64,000 nt of DNA from Rhizobium ecuadorense (GTDB lineage Bacteria; Pseudomonadota; Alphaproteobacteria; Rhizobiales; Rhizobiaceae): positions 62,001 to 126,000 of the forward strand of contig NZ_LFIO01000207.1 of NCBI RefSeq assembly GCF_001187535.1, written 5' to 3'. The first letter of the stretch is position 1. Each line of letters opens with the position of its first letter. Position numbers and translations under genes: made by a program. A model generated the notes under the pieces. That model had not been told where the DNA came from. It did not search any database and saw nothing but the letters and a program-made list of their open reading frames with translations. Of the stretch, positions 37,662 to 46,848 are shown piece after piece.

Positions 37662-38330
37662 TTATCGGGCGCAGGCTGGCCAGGCGTCGGCCGATGAGAT
37701 CCACCCGGGTTCGGTTGACTGCCCAACTGCGTCGATGGCGATGGCCATACGCATGAGCTCTGCAAGATTGCGCGCTCCCATCTTGACCATCACATTGGCG
37801 CGATGGACCTCGACTGTACGCGAGCTGATGCCGAGATGATAAGCGATCATCTTGTTCTGCAAACCATCGAGAACGCCGATCAGAACCTGATGTTCGCGGT
37901 CTGTAAGCTGACGAACGCGCGCCGCGACGCTTTCGGAGTCGGCAATTGCCCGGCCTGCCCGCCTTTGCCCCATGGCCAGATTGATCGCCGCGATCAATGT
38001 TTCCTCCCCGAGGGGCTTTTCCAGGAAATCCGACGCTCCCGCCTTCATCGCCTGAACGGCCGCGGCGACATCGCCCTGGCCGGTGATGACGATCGCCGGA
38101 ACGTCCATATTGAATCGTCGCAGACGGTGGAGCAATTCGATGCCGTCGACGTCAGGCATGCGCAGATCCGTCACCAGGCAGTTTCGGCCCGAAAGGGGCA
38201 GAAGATCCAGAAATGCTTTGGCGCAGCTATGCGCCCGCACGGCAAAACCGGCCGACACCAGCAGGAATGTCAAAGATCGTCTCAACGCCTCCTCGTCATC
38301 GACGAGATGGATGGTCAGGTCGTTCGTCAT
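37662..38330 (-). CDS. FixJ-like response regulator
   Basis: The 222-residue protein has a receiver domain (LVDDEEALRRSL; phosphoacceptor Asp55 in CLVTDLRMPDVDG; VITGQGDVAAAVQAMKAGASDFLEKP) and a NarL/FixJ-type HTH (LTDREHQVLIGVLDGLQNKMIAYHLGISSRTVEVHRANVMVKMGARNLAELMRMA), almost motif for motif like S. meliloti FixJ. Its start overlaps the kinase gene by 35 bases, so the kinase is the cognate partner. The genome may hold other FixJ proteins on plasmids. It is the best local candidate for the TACG-repeat motif, since the kinase promoter carries it. Confidence 0.88.
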   Translation of the reverse strand: MTNDLTIHLVDDEEALRRSLTFLLVSAGFAVRAHSCAKAFLDLLPLSGRNCLVTDLRMPDVDGIELLHRLRRFNMDVPAIVITGQGDVAAAVQAMKAGASDFLEKPLGEETLIAAINLAMGQRRAGRAIADSESVAARVRQLTDREHQVLIGVLDGLQNKMIAYHLGISSRTVEVHRANVMVKMGARNLAELMRMAIAIDAVGQSTEPGWISSADAWPACAR

Positions 38331-39516
38331 TGATTTCGGTCTCCACCAGCGGAAGCGAGAACGAGAAGACTGAGCCGCTGTCAGTTCTGTTACGCGCGCT
38401 TATGCGGCCTCCATGCGCCTCGACAATGCGCTTGGACAATGCCAAGCCCATCCCAAGGCCGTGCGGCTTGCCGGTTACGAAGGGACGAAACAACGACTCT
38501 TCGATCTCGGCTGCAATCCCACTGCCGTTGTCGGACACCTCGACAACGAGATACGAGGAACTGTCTACCATTGTGCAGATCGCAATCGACGGCTGTTCGA
38601 CACACTCGGTCGCCTCCAAGGCGTTGCGAACGAGGTTCGTCAGCACCTGCACGATCTGAACGCGATTTCCAAGAACGGTGTCCTGCACCGCTTCGAGCCG
38701 AAAGTCGGTGTGAAGGTCTTTTCGCCGCGACCCGATGAGCGTAAGCGTTGTCGCCCGATGGATCAGCTCGTGCATCGCCTCCGGTTTCCTCTCGGAAGCG
38801 CCGCGTTCTGCGAATTCTCTGACGTTCTGGACGATACTTCCTGCCCATAGCGCGTGCTGCGTAATTTCCAACAGCGCTTCGCGAAGCTCCTCGCCGCGCT
38901 GCGGGCGGCTGCTCGCGACAAGACGCCCGCACCCTTCGGAATAGGCTGCGATAGACGACAGCGGCTGGGAAAGTTCATGGGCAAGAACGGATGCCATTTC
39001 TCCCAGTTCAGTCATTCTTGCAAGGCGGGCAATCTCGTGCTGCAGCTCCTGAACTTGCTGCAAAATCTCGCGCTCGGCACGAAAGTCCTCGAAAACCGCC
39101 GCAGTGAAAACGCCTTCTTCGTCATGCTTGCGGATAATGGTGAGGGCTGTCGGAAATTGAACTCCGCTCTTGGTGATCGCCAGGCCGGCTCGCACCGCCC
39201 CTTGGTCTGCCCAGCGTCCATTCAATCGAACATTCGGTGTCGGACGCCAGACAAAGCCGATTTTTCGGCCAATCAATTCGCGCTCCTCATAACCGAACAA
39301 GGCGACCGCGGCCTTGTTGCAGGCTGAGATTCTATGGCTGTCGCTGATAAAAAACACCGCGTCCGGCATGTGTTCGTGGAGTTGCCGGATCCAATCCATC
39401 CGCAGCCCGCCGTTTCCTTCGCACATGGCTGGCGGCGATGTCATAGGGGGGACTTGTCGTGCAACGCCGGGGCCGGCTTCGGCGACGGCATCCGGCGCCT
39501 CCATCTTGATGGACAT
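38296..39516 (-). CDS. FixL-like PAS sensor histidine kinase lacking the heme-ligand His
   Basis: The 406-residue protein has one PAS domain (HMPDAVFFISDSHRISACNKAAVALFGYEERELIGRKI), a linker coiled coil (ILQQVQELQHEIARLARMTELGEM), an H-box (ASVLAHELSQPLSSIAAYSEGC), N-box (LTNLVRNALEATE) and ATP lid (DNGSGIA; GLGMGLALSKRIVEAHGG). Kinase similarity to FixL is strong. In FixL the heme ligand His lies in a P-x-P-x-R-S-R-H motif; the aligned stretch here is P-T-P-N-V-R-L-N, with Asn at that place. No membrane segment is present, so it is cytosolic. ATG 39516 follows GGAGGAGACC. Confidence 0.85.
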   Translation of the reverse strand: MSIKMEAPDAVAEAGPGVARQVPPMTSPPAMCEGNGGLRMDWIRQLHEHMPDAVFFISDSHRISACNKAAVALFGYEERELIGRKIGFVWRPTPNVRLNGRWADQGAVRAGLAITKSGVQFPTALTIIRKHDEEGVFTAAVFEDFRAEREILQQVQELQHEIARLARMTELGEMASVLAHELSQPLSSIAAYSEGCGRLVASSRPQRGEELREALLEITQHALWAGSIVQNVREFAERGASERKPEAMHELIHRATTLTLIGSRRKDLHTDFRLEAVQDTVLGNRVQIVQVLTNLVRNALEATECVEQPSIAICTMVDSSSYLVVEVSDNGSGIAAEIEESLFRPFVTGKPHGLGMGLALSKRIVEAHGGRISARNRTDSGSVFSFSLPLVETEINDERPDHPSRR

Positions 39517-39580
39517 GATGGTCTCCTCCGCCCCTTGAGAAGTATTGGCCCAGGGACCGTCTTTCCTCCATAACCGCACC

Positions 39581-39622
39581 ACAATATCACCTCTGGGCGG
39601 GTAATCCGTGTAGTATCGCGTA
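39581..39622 (-). promoter_or_regulatory. TACG-repeat promoter (copy 3) of the FixL-like/FixJ-like operon
   Basis: On the minus strand TACGCGATACTACA (39622-39609) is followed by TATTGT (39586-39581) starting 36 bp after the first T. ATAGA precedes it. The kinase ATG lies 106 bases from the first T. The rest of the 326-bp gap to 39843 shows no other signal. Confidence 0.65.
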
Positions 39623-39842
39623 GCCTCTATTGTTCTTGTCTCGCGAACTTTTGGCGCAAACCCCGTCGCCGGCGTCCCACTTCGTCGCCATTGATCCGGC
39701 TCAATGCCGCCGCCGCACCGTTCCGCTATCGTGAGGGGCCATTTGAGGGAGTTGGAAGATAGGGACGCCCTTGCCATCGCAATCGCAACCGCCGCGGCAA
39801 TGATGACGCCGGTCGGCGGCGAGCCGCAAGGAATATCGGCGA

Positions 39843-40205
39843 ATGAGCGACCCGTCGGATCTATTTCCGCAGACAAGACCCGCAACGCAATTGCGGCTCG
39901 TCACCGTCGGGCCAGAACATGCCGGTTGGGTGATTGGCGTGCCGGAACAACAACCCCGTGTCCGGTTGGCGCTGATGGATCGTCGGGAGGGTTCGGTGAT
40001 GTGGCGGGTGCCCGTCGAAGCTCCGTTCGAACAGGATATAGAACTCGCCGTCATCGACGACGAAGGCGTCCATGCCCTGGTTTTCCCCTGTCAGCGTCTG
40101 GCTGATGGCTGGATCAACGCGGTGACCGGCGAGGTGCTCGACATTCACCCCACCCATTGGCGCCCGTGGCAAATCGATCAATGCGACGTTTCGGGTCTCC
40201 AGTGA
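39843..40205 (+). CDS. hypothetical protein upstream of arcA
   Basis: The 120-residue soluble protein ([34 protein letters not shown]) has mixed beta-rich composition and no signal or membrane segment. Features such as [35 protein letters not shown] look like a real fold. AGGA precedes the ATG by 9 bases. I do not recognise the family. It lies between the kinase promoter and the arcA promoter; a longer frame on the other strand over the same bases looks less protein-like. Confidence 0.6.
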   Translation: MSDPSDLFPQTRPATQLRLVTVGPEHAGWVIGVPEQQPRVRLALMDRREGSVMWRVPVEAPFEQDIELAVIDDEGVHALVFPCQRLADGWINAVTGEVLDIHPTHWRPWQIDQCDVSGLQ

Positions 40206-40254
40206 CCTCCCGGCCTCGGGCCGGCGAAGAGGACCGCACATACCGCGCGGCGGA

Positions 40255-40297
40255 TTGTCTGCGATCAATGACACGACCGTGCAGGCCGAAATAATCT
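40255..40297 (+). promoter_or_regulatory. FNR/FixK-type box and -10 of arcABC
   Basis: TTGTC-TGCG-ATCAA (40255-40268) keeps the TTG/CAA cores of the TTGAT-N4-ATCAA anaerobox, with one perfect arm. Its centre is 40261.5; a TAATCT -10 box at 40292-40297 predicts a start near 40303, placing the box at about -41.5, the class II activator position. No -35 box is seen. Confidence 0.6.
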
Positions 40298-40350
40298 GGT
40301 TTTTGAAGAAGGGGCGGCATGGCCGCGATCCGAATGCGAAGGAGGACCAC

Positions 40351-41580
40351 ATGCGTGGTTTCGGGGTTCACTCGGAGGTGGGGAAATTAAGAACCGTCAT
40401 GGTTTGCAGACCGTCTCTGGCGCATCAGCGCCTGACGCCTGCGAATTGCCATGACCTGCTTTTTGACGATGTCCTATGGGTTCACGAGGCCCAGAAGGAT
40501 CATTTTGATTTTGTGCTGAAGATGCAGGAACGGGGCGTTGAAGTTCTCGAGCTTCACGACTTGCTCGGTCAGACCCTTGCCAACAAGCAGGCGCGTGATT
40601 TCATCTTGGACCGGCGCATTACCCCGAATGTGCTTGGCTCGCAAATCGCCGAGGCGATGCGGCCATGGCTTGATGAAATGCCCGCCGCCCAACTCGCCGC
40701 ATTCATGATCGGCGGCATCGCAATCTCCGACCTGCCCGAAGTCAAGGCGAAGTCGCTGATGCTCAGCGCCTTGCCGGAGACGGATTTCGTCATCCCGCCG
40801 ATCCCGAACACCTTGTTTCAGCGCGACCCCTCCTGCTGGATCTACGGCGGCGTGACCTGCAACCCGATGTTCTGGCCGGCAAGACGCGCCGAGACGCTGA
40901 TTCAGCGCGCGATCTACAAGTTTCATCCAATTTTTCTTGGCAGCGATTTCCAGATCTGGTGGGGCGATTCGGACCAGCCGTTCGCCAACGCCTCGATGGA
41001 GGGAGGCGACGTCATGCCGATCGGCAACGGCACCGTTCTGATCGGCATGGGCGAGCGCACGACCTATCAGGCCGTCGGCCAGGTGGCGCAGGCCCTGTTC
41101 AGGAGCAAGGCCGCAAAGCGGGTGATCGGCTGCCTGATGCCGAAGAGCCGTGCGGCAATGCACCTCGACACCGTTTTCAGCTTTTGCGATCGCGATGTCG
41201 TCACCCTGTTTGCCGAGGTCGTCGATCAGGTCCGCTGCTACAGCATGCACCCCAGAGACGACGACGGCACATTCGAGATTCATCCCGAAAACCGGCCAAT
41301 GCTCGATGTCGTCGCCGAGGCGCTCGACCTGCCGCGATTGCGCACCGTCGAAACCGGCGGCAATTCCTACCAGGCCGAGCGGGAACAATGGGACGACGGC
41401 AACAATGTCGTCGCCCTCGAGCCCGGCGTCGTCGTCGCCTACGACCGCAACACCTATACGAACACGCTTCTGCGTAAGGCGGGGATCGAGGTCATCACCA
41501 TTCGCGGTTCCGAACTCGGCCGTGGCCGTGGCGGCGGGCATTGCATGACATGCCCCATCTGGCGCGACCCTGCTTACTGA
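40351..41580 (+). CDS. arcA: arginine deiminase
   Basis: The 409-residue enzyme hydrolyses arginine to citrulline and ammonia. It begins [21 protein letters not shown] and has the guanidino-modifying motifs FQRDPS, MEGGDV and H-L-D-T-V-F, with the catalytic Cys398 in GGGHCMTCP at the end. The ATG is preceded by GGAGG at 5 bases. It leads arcA-arcB-arcC. In R. etli this operon has been characterised and linked to anaerobic arginine use and symbiosis. The FNR-type box upstream fits low-oxygen induction. Confidence 0.95.
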   Translation: MRGFGVHSEVGKLRTVMVCRPSLAHQRLTPANCHDLLFDDVLWVHEAQKDHFDFVLKMQERGVEVLELHDLLGQTLANKQARDFILDRRITPNVLGSQIAEAMRPWLDEMPAAQLAAFMIGGIAISDLPEVKAKSLMLSALPETDFVIPPIPNTLFQRDPSCWIYGGVTCNPMFWPARRAETLIQRAIYKFHPIFLGSDFQIWWGDSDQPFANASMEGGDVMPIGNGTVLIGMGERTTYQAVGQVAQALFRSKAAKRVIGCLMPKSRAAMHLDTVFSFCDRDVVTLFAEVVDQVRCYSMHPRDDDGTFEIHPENRPMLDVVAEALDLPRLRTVETGGNSYQAEREQWDDGNNVVALEPGVVVAYDRNTYTNTLLRKAGIEVITIRGSELGRGRGGGHCMTCPIWRDPAY

Positions 41581-41618
41581 CGTTTCACACCCACGAACCA
41601 GACCGACGGAGCAAGATC

Positions 41619-42623
41619 ATGAGCTTCAATCTGCGCAATCGCTCGCTACTGACCGTGCAGGATTATACCCCGCGGGAATTCCGCTATCTCCTCGACCTCG
41701 CCCGCGATCTGAAGCGGGCCAAATACGCCCGCACCGAACAGGAGCACCTGAAGGGCAAGGAGATCTGCCTGATTTTCGAGAAGACCTCGACGCGAACGCG
41801 GTGCGCCTTCGAAGTCGCATGCTCGGACCAGGGCGCCAATGTGACCTATCTCGATCCGTCAGGTTCGCAGATCGGCCACAAGGAATCCTTCAAGGATACG
41901 GCGCGGGTGCTGGGGCGCATGTATGATGCGATCGAATATCGCGGCTCTGCGCAGAAAGGCGTGGAAACGCTGGCAAAATACGCCGGTGTGCCGGTCTATA
42001 ACGGACTGACGGACGAGTATCATCCGACGCAGATGATCGCCGACGTCATGACGATGCGCGAACATAGCGACAAGCCGATCGCCCAGATCAAATATGCCTA
42101 TGTCGGCGACACGCGCTCGAATATGGGACATTCGCTGCTGATCGTCGGCTGCCTGCTCGGCATGGATGTACGCATCTGCGGCCCGAGATCGCTGTGGCCC
42201 TCCGAAGAATATATGACGATCGCCAAGGAGCTTCAGCAAAACTCCGGCGCGCGCCTGCTGGTCACCGACGATCCCAAGGAGGCCGTCAAGGATGTCGATT
42301 TCATCCACACCGATGTCTGGGTCTCGATGGGCGAACCGAAGGATGTCTGGCGCGAGCGCATCAAGTTGCTCACCCCCTATCAGGTCAATAAGAGCCTGAT
42401 GAAGGCCACCGGCAATCCGCAGGCCAAGTTCATGCATTGCCTGCCGGCATTCCACGACACCGAAACAACGCTCGGCAAACAGATCGCCGAAGATTACGGC
42501 ATGGAGAACGGCCTTGAAGTGACCAATGAGGTCTTCGAGTCCGAGGCCAATGTCGCCTTCGAGCAGGCGGAAAACCGCCTCCACACGATCAAGGCCCTGC
42601 TCGTCGCGACCCTGGGAGATTGA
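41619..42623 (+). CDS. arcB: ornithine carbamoyltransferase, catabolic
   Basis: The 334-residue enzyme converts citrulline and phosphate to ornithine and carbamoyl phosphate in the deiminase pathway. Motifs are intact: [14 protein letters not shown] (carbamoyl phosphate), [16 protein letters not shown], and HCLPAFHD (catalytic Cys). The 334-residue length and operon place indicate the catabolic form rather than ArgF. ATG 41619 follows GGAGCAAGATC. It is 38 bases after arcA and 1 base before arcC. Confidence 0.94.
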   Translation: MSFNLRNRSLLTVQDYTPREFRYLLDLARDLKRAKYARTEQEHLKGKEICLIFEKTSTRTRCAFEVACSDQGANVTYLDPSGSQIGHKESFKDTARVLGRMYDAIEYRGSAQKGVETLAKYAGVPVYNGLTDEYHPTQMIADVMTMREHSDKPIAQIKYAYVGDTRSNMGHSLLIVGCLLGMDVRICGPRSLWPSEEYMTIAKELQQNSGARLLVTDDPKEAVKDVDFIHTDVWVSMGEPKDVWRERIKLLTPYQVNKSLMKATGNPQAKFMHCLPAFHDTETTLGKQIAEDYGMENGLEVTNEVFESEANVAFEQAENRLHTIKALLVATLGD

Positions 42624-42624
42624 C

Positions 42625-43563
42625 ATGCGTGTGGTCATTGCGCTTGGCGGCAATGCGCTTCTCCGGCGCGGGGAAGCCATGACCGCCGATACCCAGAGAC
42701 GGAATGCGCGCGTCGCGGCTCAGGCGATCGCGCCCTTGGCAGCCGAACATGAGATCGTGGTGACGCACGGAAATGGGCCGCAGGTCGGCCTGCTTGCCCT
42801 TCAGGGGGCAGCCTACAAACCCGAGGAAGCCTATCCGCTCGACGTTCTCGGCGCCGAGACCGAGGGCATGATCGGCTATATGCTGGAACAGGAACTCGGC
42901 AATCTCCTGCCGTTCGAACAGCCTTTGGCCACGCTGCTGACCATGGTCGAAGTCGATGCCGCCGATCCGGGCTTCCAGAACCCCACCAAGTTCGTCGGTC
43001 CGGTCTACGAACAGGCGGAGGCGGAGCGGATCCGCGCGGAAAAAGGCTGGGTGTTCAAGCAGGACGGCGAAAAGTGGCGGCGTGTCGTCGCCTCGCCGGC
43101 GCCCAAACGTATCTTCGAGATCCGTCCGGTCCGCTGGCTGCTGGAGCAGCGCACGATCGTCATCTGTGCGGGCGGCGGCGGCATTCCGACGATGTACGAA
43201 AAGGGCGCCGACCGGAAGCTGATCGGTGTCGAAGCCGTGATCGACAAGGATCTCTGCTCGGAGCTTCTGGCGCGCGAGCTTTCCGCCGATCTGCTGATCA
43301 TGGCGACGGATGCCGAGGCCGTCTGCACCGATTGGGGCAAGCCGTCGCAGAAGGCGATCCATCGCGCCCGTCCCGCTGATTTCAAGCAGTTTGCCTTCCC
43401 GGCCGGATCGATGGGCCCCAAGGTCGATGCCGCCTGCCATTTTGCCCGCACGGGCGGCAGGACCGCAGCGATCGGATCGCTCGCCGACATTTCGGGAATG
43501 GTGCGCGGCGAACGCGGAACCATCATCAGTGAAAACTTTGCCGGCCTGAGTTGGCATACCTGA
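42625..43563 (+). CDS. arcC: carbamate kinase
   Basis: The 312-residue enzyme makes ATP from carbamoyl phosphate and ADP, the energy step of the deiminase pathway. The amino-acid-kinase fold is shown by [32 protein letters not shown] and [15 protein letters not shown], plus [14 protein letters not shown] near the end. It starts one base after the arcB stop and its stop is 15 bases from that of the convergent antiporter. It completes arcABC. Confidence 0.95.
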   Translation: MRVVIALGGNALLRRGEAMTADTQRRNARVAAQAIAPLAAEHEIVVTHGNGPQVGLLALQGAAYKPEEAYPLDVLGAETEGMIGYMLEQELGNLLPFEQPLATLLTMVEVDAADPGFQNPTKFVGPVYEQAEAERIRAEKGWVFKQDGEKWRRVVASPAPKRIFEIRPVRWLLEQRTIVICAGGGGIPTMYEKGADRKLIGVEAVIDKDLCSELLARELSADLLIMATDAEAVCTDWGKPSQKAIHRARPADFKQFAFPAGSMGPKVDAACHFARTGGRTAAIGSLADISGMVRGERGTIISENFAGLSWHT

Positions 43564-43578
43564 ACACTCGTCCGACCC

Positions 43579-44940
43579 TTATCCCGACACGGCCGGGTGC
43601 CGCGTTGCAGCACCGCCCGCCGTCTCCTGGCGTTCGATCGCCGGCGCGGCGTTCCGCCTTTGCCAGACATAGACGGGGATCCCGAGCATCAGCAGCACCA
43701 GCCCATAGAGCACCGGCTCCGCGCCCGAGCCATAGAGGGTGAAGATCGCAAAAACGAAGGCGATCAGTTCGATGACGCTTACGCGCGGCATTCGCCCGAG
43801 CGTCGCGCCCGCGACGAGCGTTCCGGCCAGCGAACAGAAGGCATAGGGGACGACGGCGGCCATCGTGCTCAGCCCGACCATCAGCCGATAGACTGCGGCG
43901 AATCCTTCGGCCCCGAAGGCCTGAACGAGAACCAGCAGGGTTGCGAACAGGGCCGAGACGATCATGCCCAGAGCCGGTACGCCGCGGGACGAGAGCCGCG
44001 CGAAAAGCGGAGGAAACAGCCCGTCCCGGGCGGCGGCCATCGGCACTTGTCCCATCAGCAGGGTCCAGCCGTTCAAGGCGCCGATCGAAGAGACCAGGAC
44101 GGCGATCGAGATCGCCAGTTCGCCGCCGCGCCCCCACATGATGCCCGCGGCTTGCGAGAACGGCGCCACCGAGTGAACGAGCTGCTCGCGCGGCACGAGG
44201 CCCATCACCACGATGGTGCCGAGCACATAAAGCGCTGCAGCGATCGAGATCCCCAGGACGGTGGAGCGCGGGATGGTCCGCTCCGCATCCTCAACATCGC
44301 CTGCGGGCACGGTCGCCGATTCCAACCCGAGATAGGCAAACATCGTCAGCGGCGCCAGCGTCGCGACCGATTGCAGCAGCGGCTGGCCGCTTGGATTGAA
44401 TTCGGAGAAATGCGACGTGTCGATGAAGAGAAGACCGATGATGGCGACTGCGCCGAAGGGGAGCAGCTTGGCGTAGGTGGTGACCTGCGCAAAGAGGCCG
44501 GCCGCGTGAACGCCGCGAAGATTGACGAGCACGATCGCCCAGATCACACCAAGCGTCAGCACCGTCGCGGTGAAGCGGTTGCCGAGGGCTGGAAAGAGAT
44601 CGATCATCACGCCGGCAAAGGCAATGGCGATGACCGGAAGCGATGTCCAGATGGAAATCCAGTAGCCCCAGGCGATCAGGAAACCGGCGAAGTCGCCATA
44701 GGCAAGCCTTGTATAGGCGTAGGGACCGCCGACGGCAGGCACCAGGCGCGCCAGCCGCGCGAAGGTCAGGCCGAGGCAGATTGCTCCCGCACCCATGACG
44801 ATCCAGACGAGGATCGCGAGATTGCCATAGGGTGCTACTGCGGCCGGGGAAAGATAAAAGCCCGACCCCACCATGTTTCCGACGACGATAGCGGTGCAGG
44901 CGGCAAGTCCCAGACTCTTGCCATTTGGCGACGTTGTCAT
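43579..44940 (-). CDS. APC-family amino acid antiporter, AdiC/ArcD-like
   Basis: The 453-residue membrane protein has twelve hydrophobic segments. The first carries VVGNMVGSGFYLSP, the APC substrate-binding GSG motif; FAYLGLESATVPAGDVEDAERTIPRS and LNGWTLLMGQVPMAAARDGLFPP match AdiC-like transporters. Exchange of arginine with ornithine or agmatine would suit both arcABC and the arginine decarboxylase here. It faces arcC. The ATG at 44940 follows AGGGCACC; no certain promoter is visible in the 272 bases before it, though GCGTAGTGG repeats lie there. Confidence 0.8.
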   Translation of the reverse strand: MTTSPNGKSLGLAACTAIVVGNMVGSGFYLSPAAVAPYGNLAILVWIVMGAGAICLGLTFARLARLVPAVGGPYAYTRLAYGDFAGFLIAWGYWISIWTSLPVIAIAFAGVMIDLFPALGNRFTATVLTLGVIWAIVLVNLRGVHAAGLFAQVTTYAKLLPFGAVAIIGLLFIDTSHFSEFNPSGQPLLQSVATLAPLTMFAYLGLESATVPAGDVEDAERTIPRSTVLGISIAAALYVLGTIVVMGLVPREQLVHSVAPFSQAAGIMWGRGGELAISIAVLVSSIGALNGWTLLMGQVPMAAARDGLFPPLFARLSSRGVPALGMIVSALFATLLVLVQAFGAEGFAAVYRLMVGLSTMAAVVPYAFCSLAGTLVAGATLGRMPRVSVIELIAFVFAIFTLYGSGAEPVLYGLVLLMLGIPVYVWQRRNAAPAIERQETAGGAATRHPAVSG

Positions 44941-45212
44941 GGTGCCCTCCCCAGAGACGTCCTTTCCGATGCCGATATCGCCGCGGACATCTGCTGCCGG
45001 ATGCAATCTTCCTCCCAAAGAATAGACGCTGCAATCCGGTTCAATGCGTAGTGGGCGGGGCGTAGTGGATGGGACCGTCTCCAGCATCATACAATCCAGT
45101 GGTTATCGGCCATCTGCTTGTTTGAACACCATTGATCCTACGCAATGCCTGGCGCCGGCGCATGAGCTATCTTGCGCAACCGAACATCATTCGGTTCTCG
45201 GGAGCTAGAGCG

Positions 45213-45572
45213 ATGAAGATGGCCGTGATCATTGGACTTGCCGTATTGACTGCCGCCGCCGGAATTGCCCCGGTCGAGGCCCAGCAGACTAGACGCGAAT
45301 ATCGGAGAATGAACTGGAGCGAGAATCTGCCCGAGGCGGTGCGAACCTATCACGACAGACGGTTTACCATCGTCAGCTACAGGATGGCCGATTTTTCCGA
45401 GACCGGCTCACACCCTCAACAGGGAAGCGATGAGCACGTCAAAGCCATCCGGGATGCAATTCGCGCCAACAAGTGGCTTACGGCTCAACTCAAAACCAAG
45501 AAGCTTACCGCCAATGACATCGAATGGGTGTCGCGGGCGCGCAACGGCAATATGACCTTCTACACAAAATGA
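45213..45572 (+). CDS. small secreted hypothetical protein
   Basis: The 119-residue protein has a signal peptide (MKMAVIIGLAVLTAAAGIAPVEAQQ) and a short mature part (YRRMNWSENLPEAVRTYHDRRFTIVSYRMADFSE, ending DIEWVSRARNGNMTFYTK). I do not recognise a family. GGGAG lies before the ATG. Translation from an upstream ATG (45132) would give a non-signal extension and is less likely. Its stop lies in a 17-bp tandem duplication. Confidence 0.6.
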   Translation: MKMAVIIGLAVLTAAAGIAPVEAQQTRREYRRMNWSENLPEAVRTYHDRRFTIVSYRMADFSETGSHPQQGSDEHVKAIRDAIRANKWLTAQLKTKKLTANDIEWVSRARNGNMTFYTK

Positions 45573-45593
45573 CCGGCTACACAAAATGACCGG
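45560..45593 (+). repeat. 17-bp perfect tandem duplication across a stop codon
   Basis: The unit CTACACAAAATGACCGG occurs at 45560-45576 and 45577-45593. The first copy contains the last codons and the tga (45570-45572) of the preceding gene. The second is out of frame. Confidence 0.8.
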
Positions 45594-45763
45594 CACCTGC
45601 GCCGGGCAGATTTCAGGCTGAGCCGCATGCGGCGTCTTCCCTGGATCATCGCCCGCCTGCCGCAGGACGGCTGCGACCGGCAGGAGAAAAAAGCAAACCC
45701 ACCTCGTCTCGCCTTCACGATCAGCATAAAACGATTGGAATGAAGGGTGTCGGAGGTGGGGCA

Positions 45764-46693
45764 ATGATGCTGGGCGAGCAGGGATTTCTCAGGATCTCGA
45801 TCGCGGCGACGGTCGTGGTCGCGACGCTCGGTGTGGTTTTCGGCATTCTTTCCGGATCGTTCTCCATCGCTTTCGACGGCGTTTATTCGCTGGCCGATGC
45901 GGCGATGACCGGGCTGGCGCTCTGGGTTTCCAGCCTGATCATAAAATCCACGCAGAGCGACGCGCAGTCGGGCAGGATCCGAAACCGCTTTACCATGGGC
46001 TTCTGGCATCTGGAGCCGATCGTGCTGATGCTCAATGGCTGCCTGCTGATAACCGTCGCCATCTATGCGCTGATCAGCGCGATCATCAGCATCCTGAACG
46101 GCGGCCACGAATTGCAGTTCGGCATGGCGGTCGCTTATTCCGCGGCGACCCTGCTTGTCTGCGCCGCCATGACTTTCCTTGGCATCCGGCTGAACGCCCG
46201 GATCAAATCCGATTTCGTCTCGCTCGACATCAAGGCCTGGATCATGTCCGGCGGCATCGCTTTCGCCCTGCTGATTGCATTTCTGATCGGCATGGCCGTG
46301 CAGGCGACGCCGGCCGCATGGGTTGCCAGCTATATGGACCCCGCGGTTCTGGCACTGGTCTGCCTCGTCATGATTCCACTTCCGATCGGCACCGTCTGGA
46401 AGGCCCTGAGCGAAATCCTGCTGATTGCGCCCGTCGACCTCCAGGAGCATGTCGACCGCATTGCCTCTGAGACGGTTCACCGCCTCGGTTTCCTCTCGCA
46501 TCGCGCCTATGTTGCCCGGGTCGGCCGGGCAATGCAGATCGAACTCTATTTCATCGTGCCTGAAGGCCTTCCTCCAAAGACCGTGGAGGAATGGGACGCA
46601 CTCAGGGACGAGATAGGCGATGCGATCGGAGACGAAAGCGCCAATCGCTGGCTGACGATTGCCTTCACGGCCGATGCGGAATGGGCCGAGTAG
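45764..46693 (+). CDS. cation diffusion facilitator family transporter
   Basis: The 309-residue protein has six membrane segments and the CDF metal site in segment 2 (SIAFDGVYSLADAAMTGLAL, with D-x5-D), a second site candidate in segment 5 (SDFVSLDIKAWIMSGG) and a C-terminal cytoplasmic domain. It probably exports divalent metal with proton uptake; the metal is not certain. ATG 45764 has GGAGG at 7 bases; an ATG at 45740 is an alternative. It stands alone before the decarboxylase operon. Confidence 0.82.
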   Translation: MMLGEQGFLRISIAATVVVATLGVVFGILSGSFSIAFDGVYSLADAAMTGLALWVSSLIIKSTQSDAQSGRIRNRFTMGFWHLEPIVLMLNGCLLITVAIYALISAIISILNGGHELQFGMAVAYSAATLLVCAAMTFLGIRLNARIKSDFVSLDIKAWIMSGGIAFALLIAFLIGMAVQATPAAWVASYMDPAVLALVCLVMIPLPIGTVWKALSEILLIAPVDLQEHVDRIASETVHRLGFLSHRAYVARVGRAMQIELYFIVPEGLPPKTVEEWDALRDEIGDAIGDESANRWLTIAFTADAEWAE

Positions 46694-46738
46694 GCCGCCG
46701 TCGACATTCCCACTGATACCGAAATGCTTGACCTCGCG

Positions 46739-46780
46739 TTGATTGCAATCAACGACGGTGCGCCACCCGTCCTGTACGAT
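46739..46780 (+). promoter_or_regulatory. perfect FNR/FixK box and -10 of the decarboxylase operon
   Basis: TTGATTGCAATCAA (46739-46752) is a perfect 14-bp palindrome matching TTGAT-N4-ATCAA. TACGAT (46775-46780) is a plausible -10 box, predicting a start near 46787, with the box centred near -41.5. The first gene starts at 46849. Confidence 0.75.
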
Positions 46781-46848
46781 CCCTCCAGCTGAGACGCGCG
46801 TCGCTGCAGAGCGCCACGGCCTTTGACTCTCGGTTTCTGGAGGAACGC

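Noticed and set aside
43597..45051. 484-residue open frame antisense to the AdiC/ArcD-like antiporter
   Set aside because: Hydrophilic, His/Arg/Asp-rich mirror of a membrane protein gene.
45043..45068. Repeated GCGTAGTGG upstream of the AdiC/ArcD-like gene as a TACG promoter
   Set aside because: The spacing between TACG words is 14 bp, not 10, and no -10 box lies at the required distance.
45139..45148. TACGCAATGC upstream of the small secreted protein as another TACG promoter
   Set aside because: The second half-site is CTGG and there is no -10 box 36 bp after the first T.
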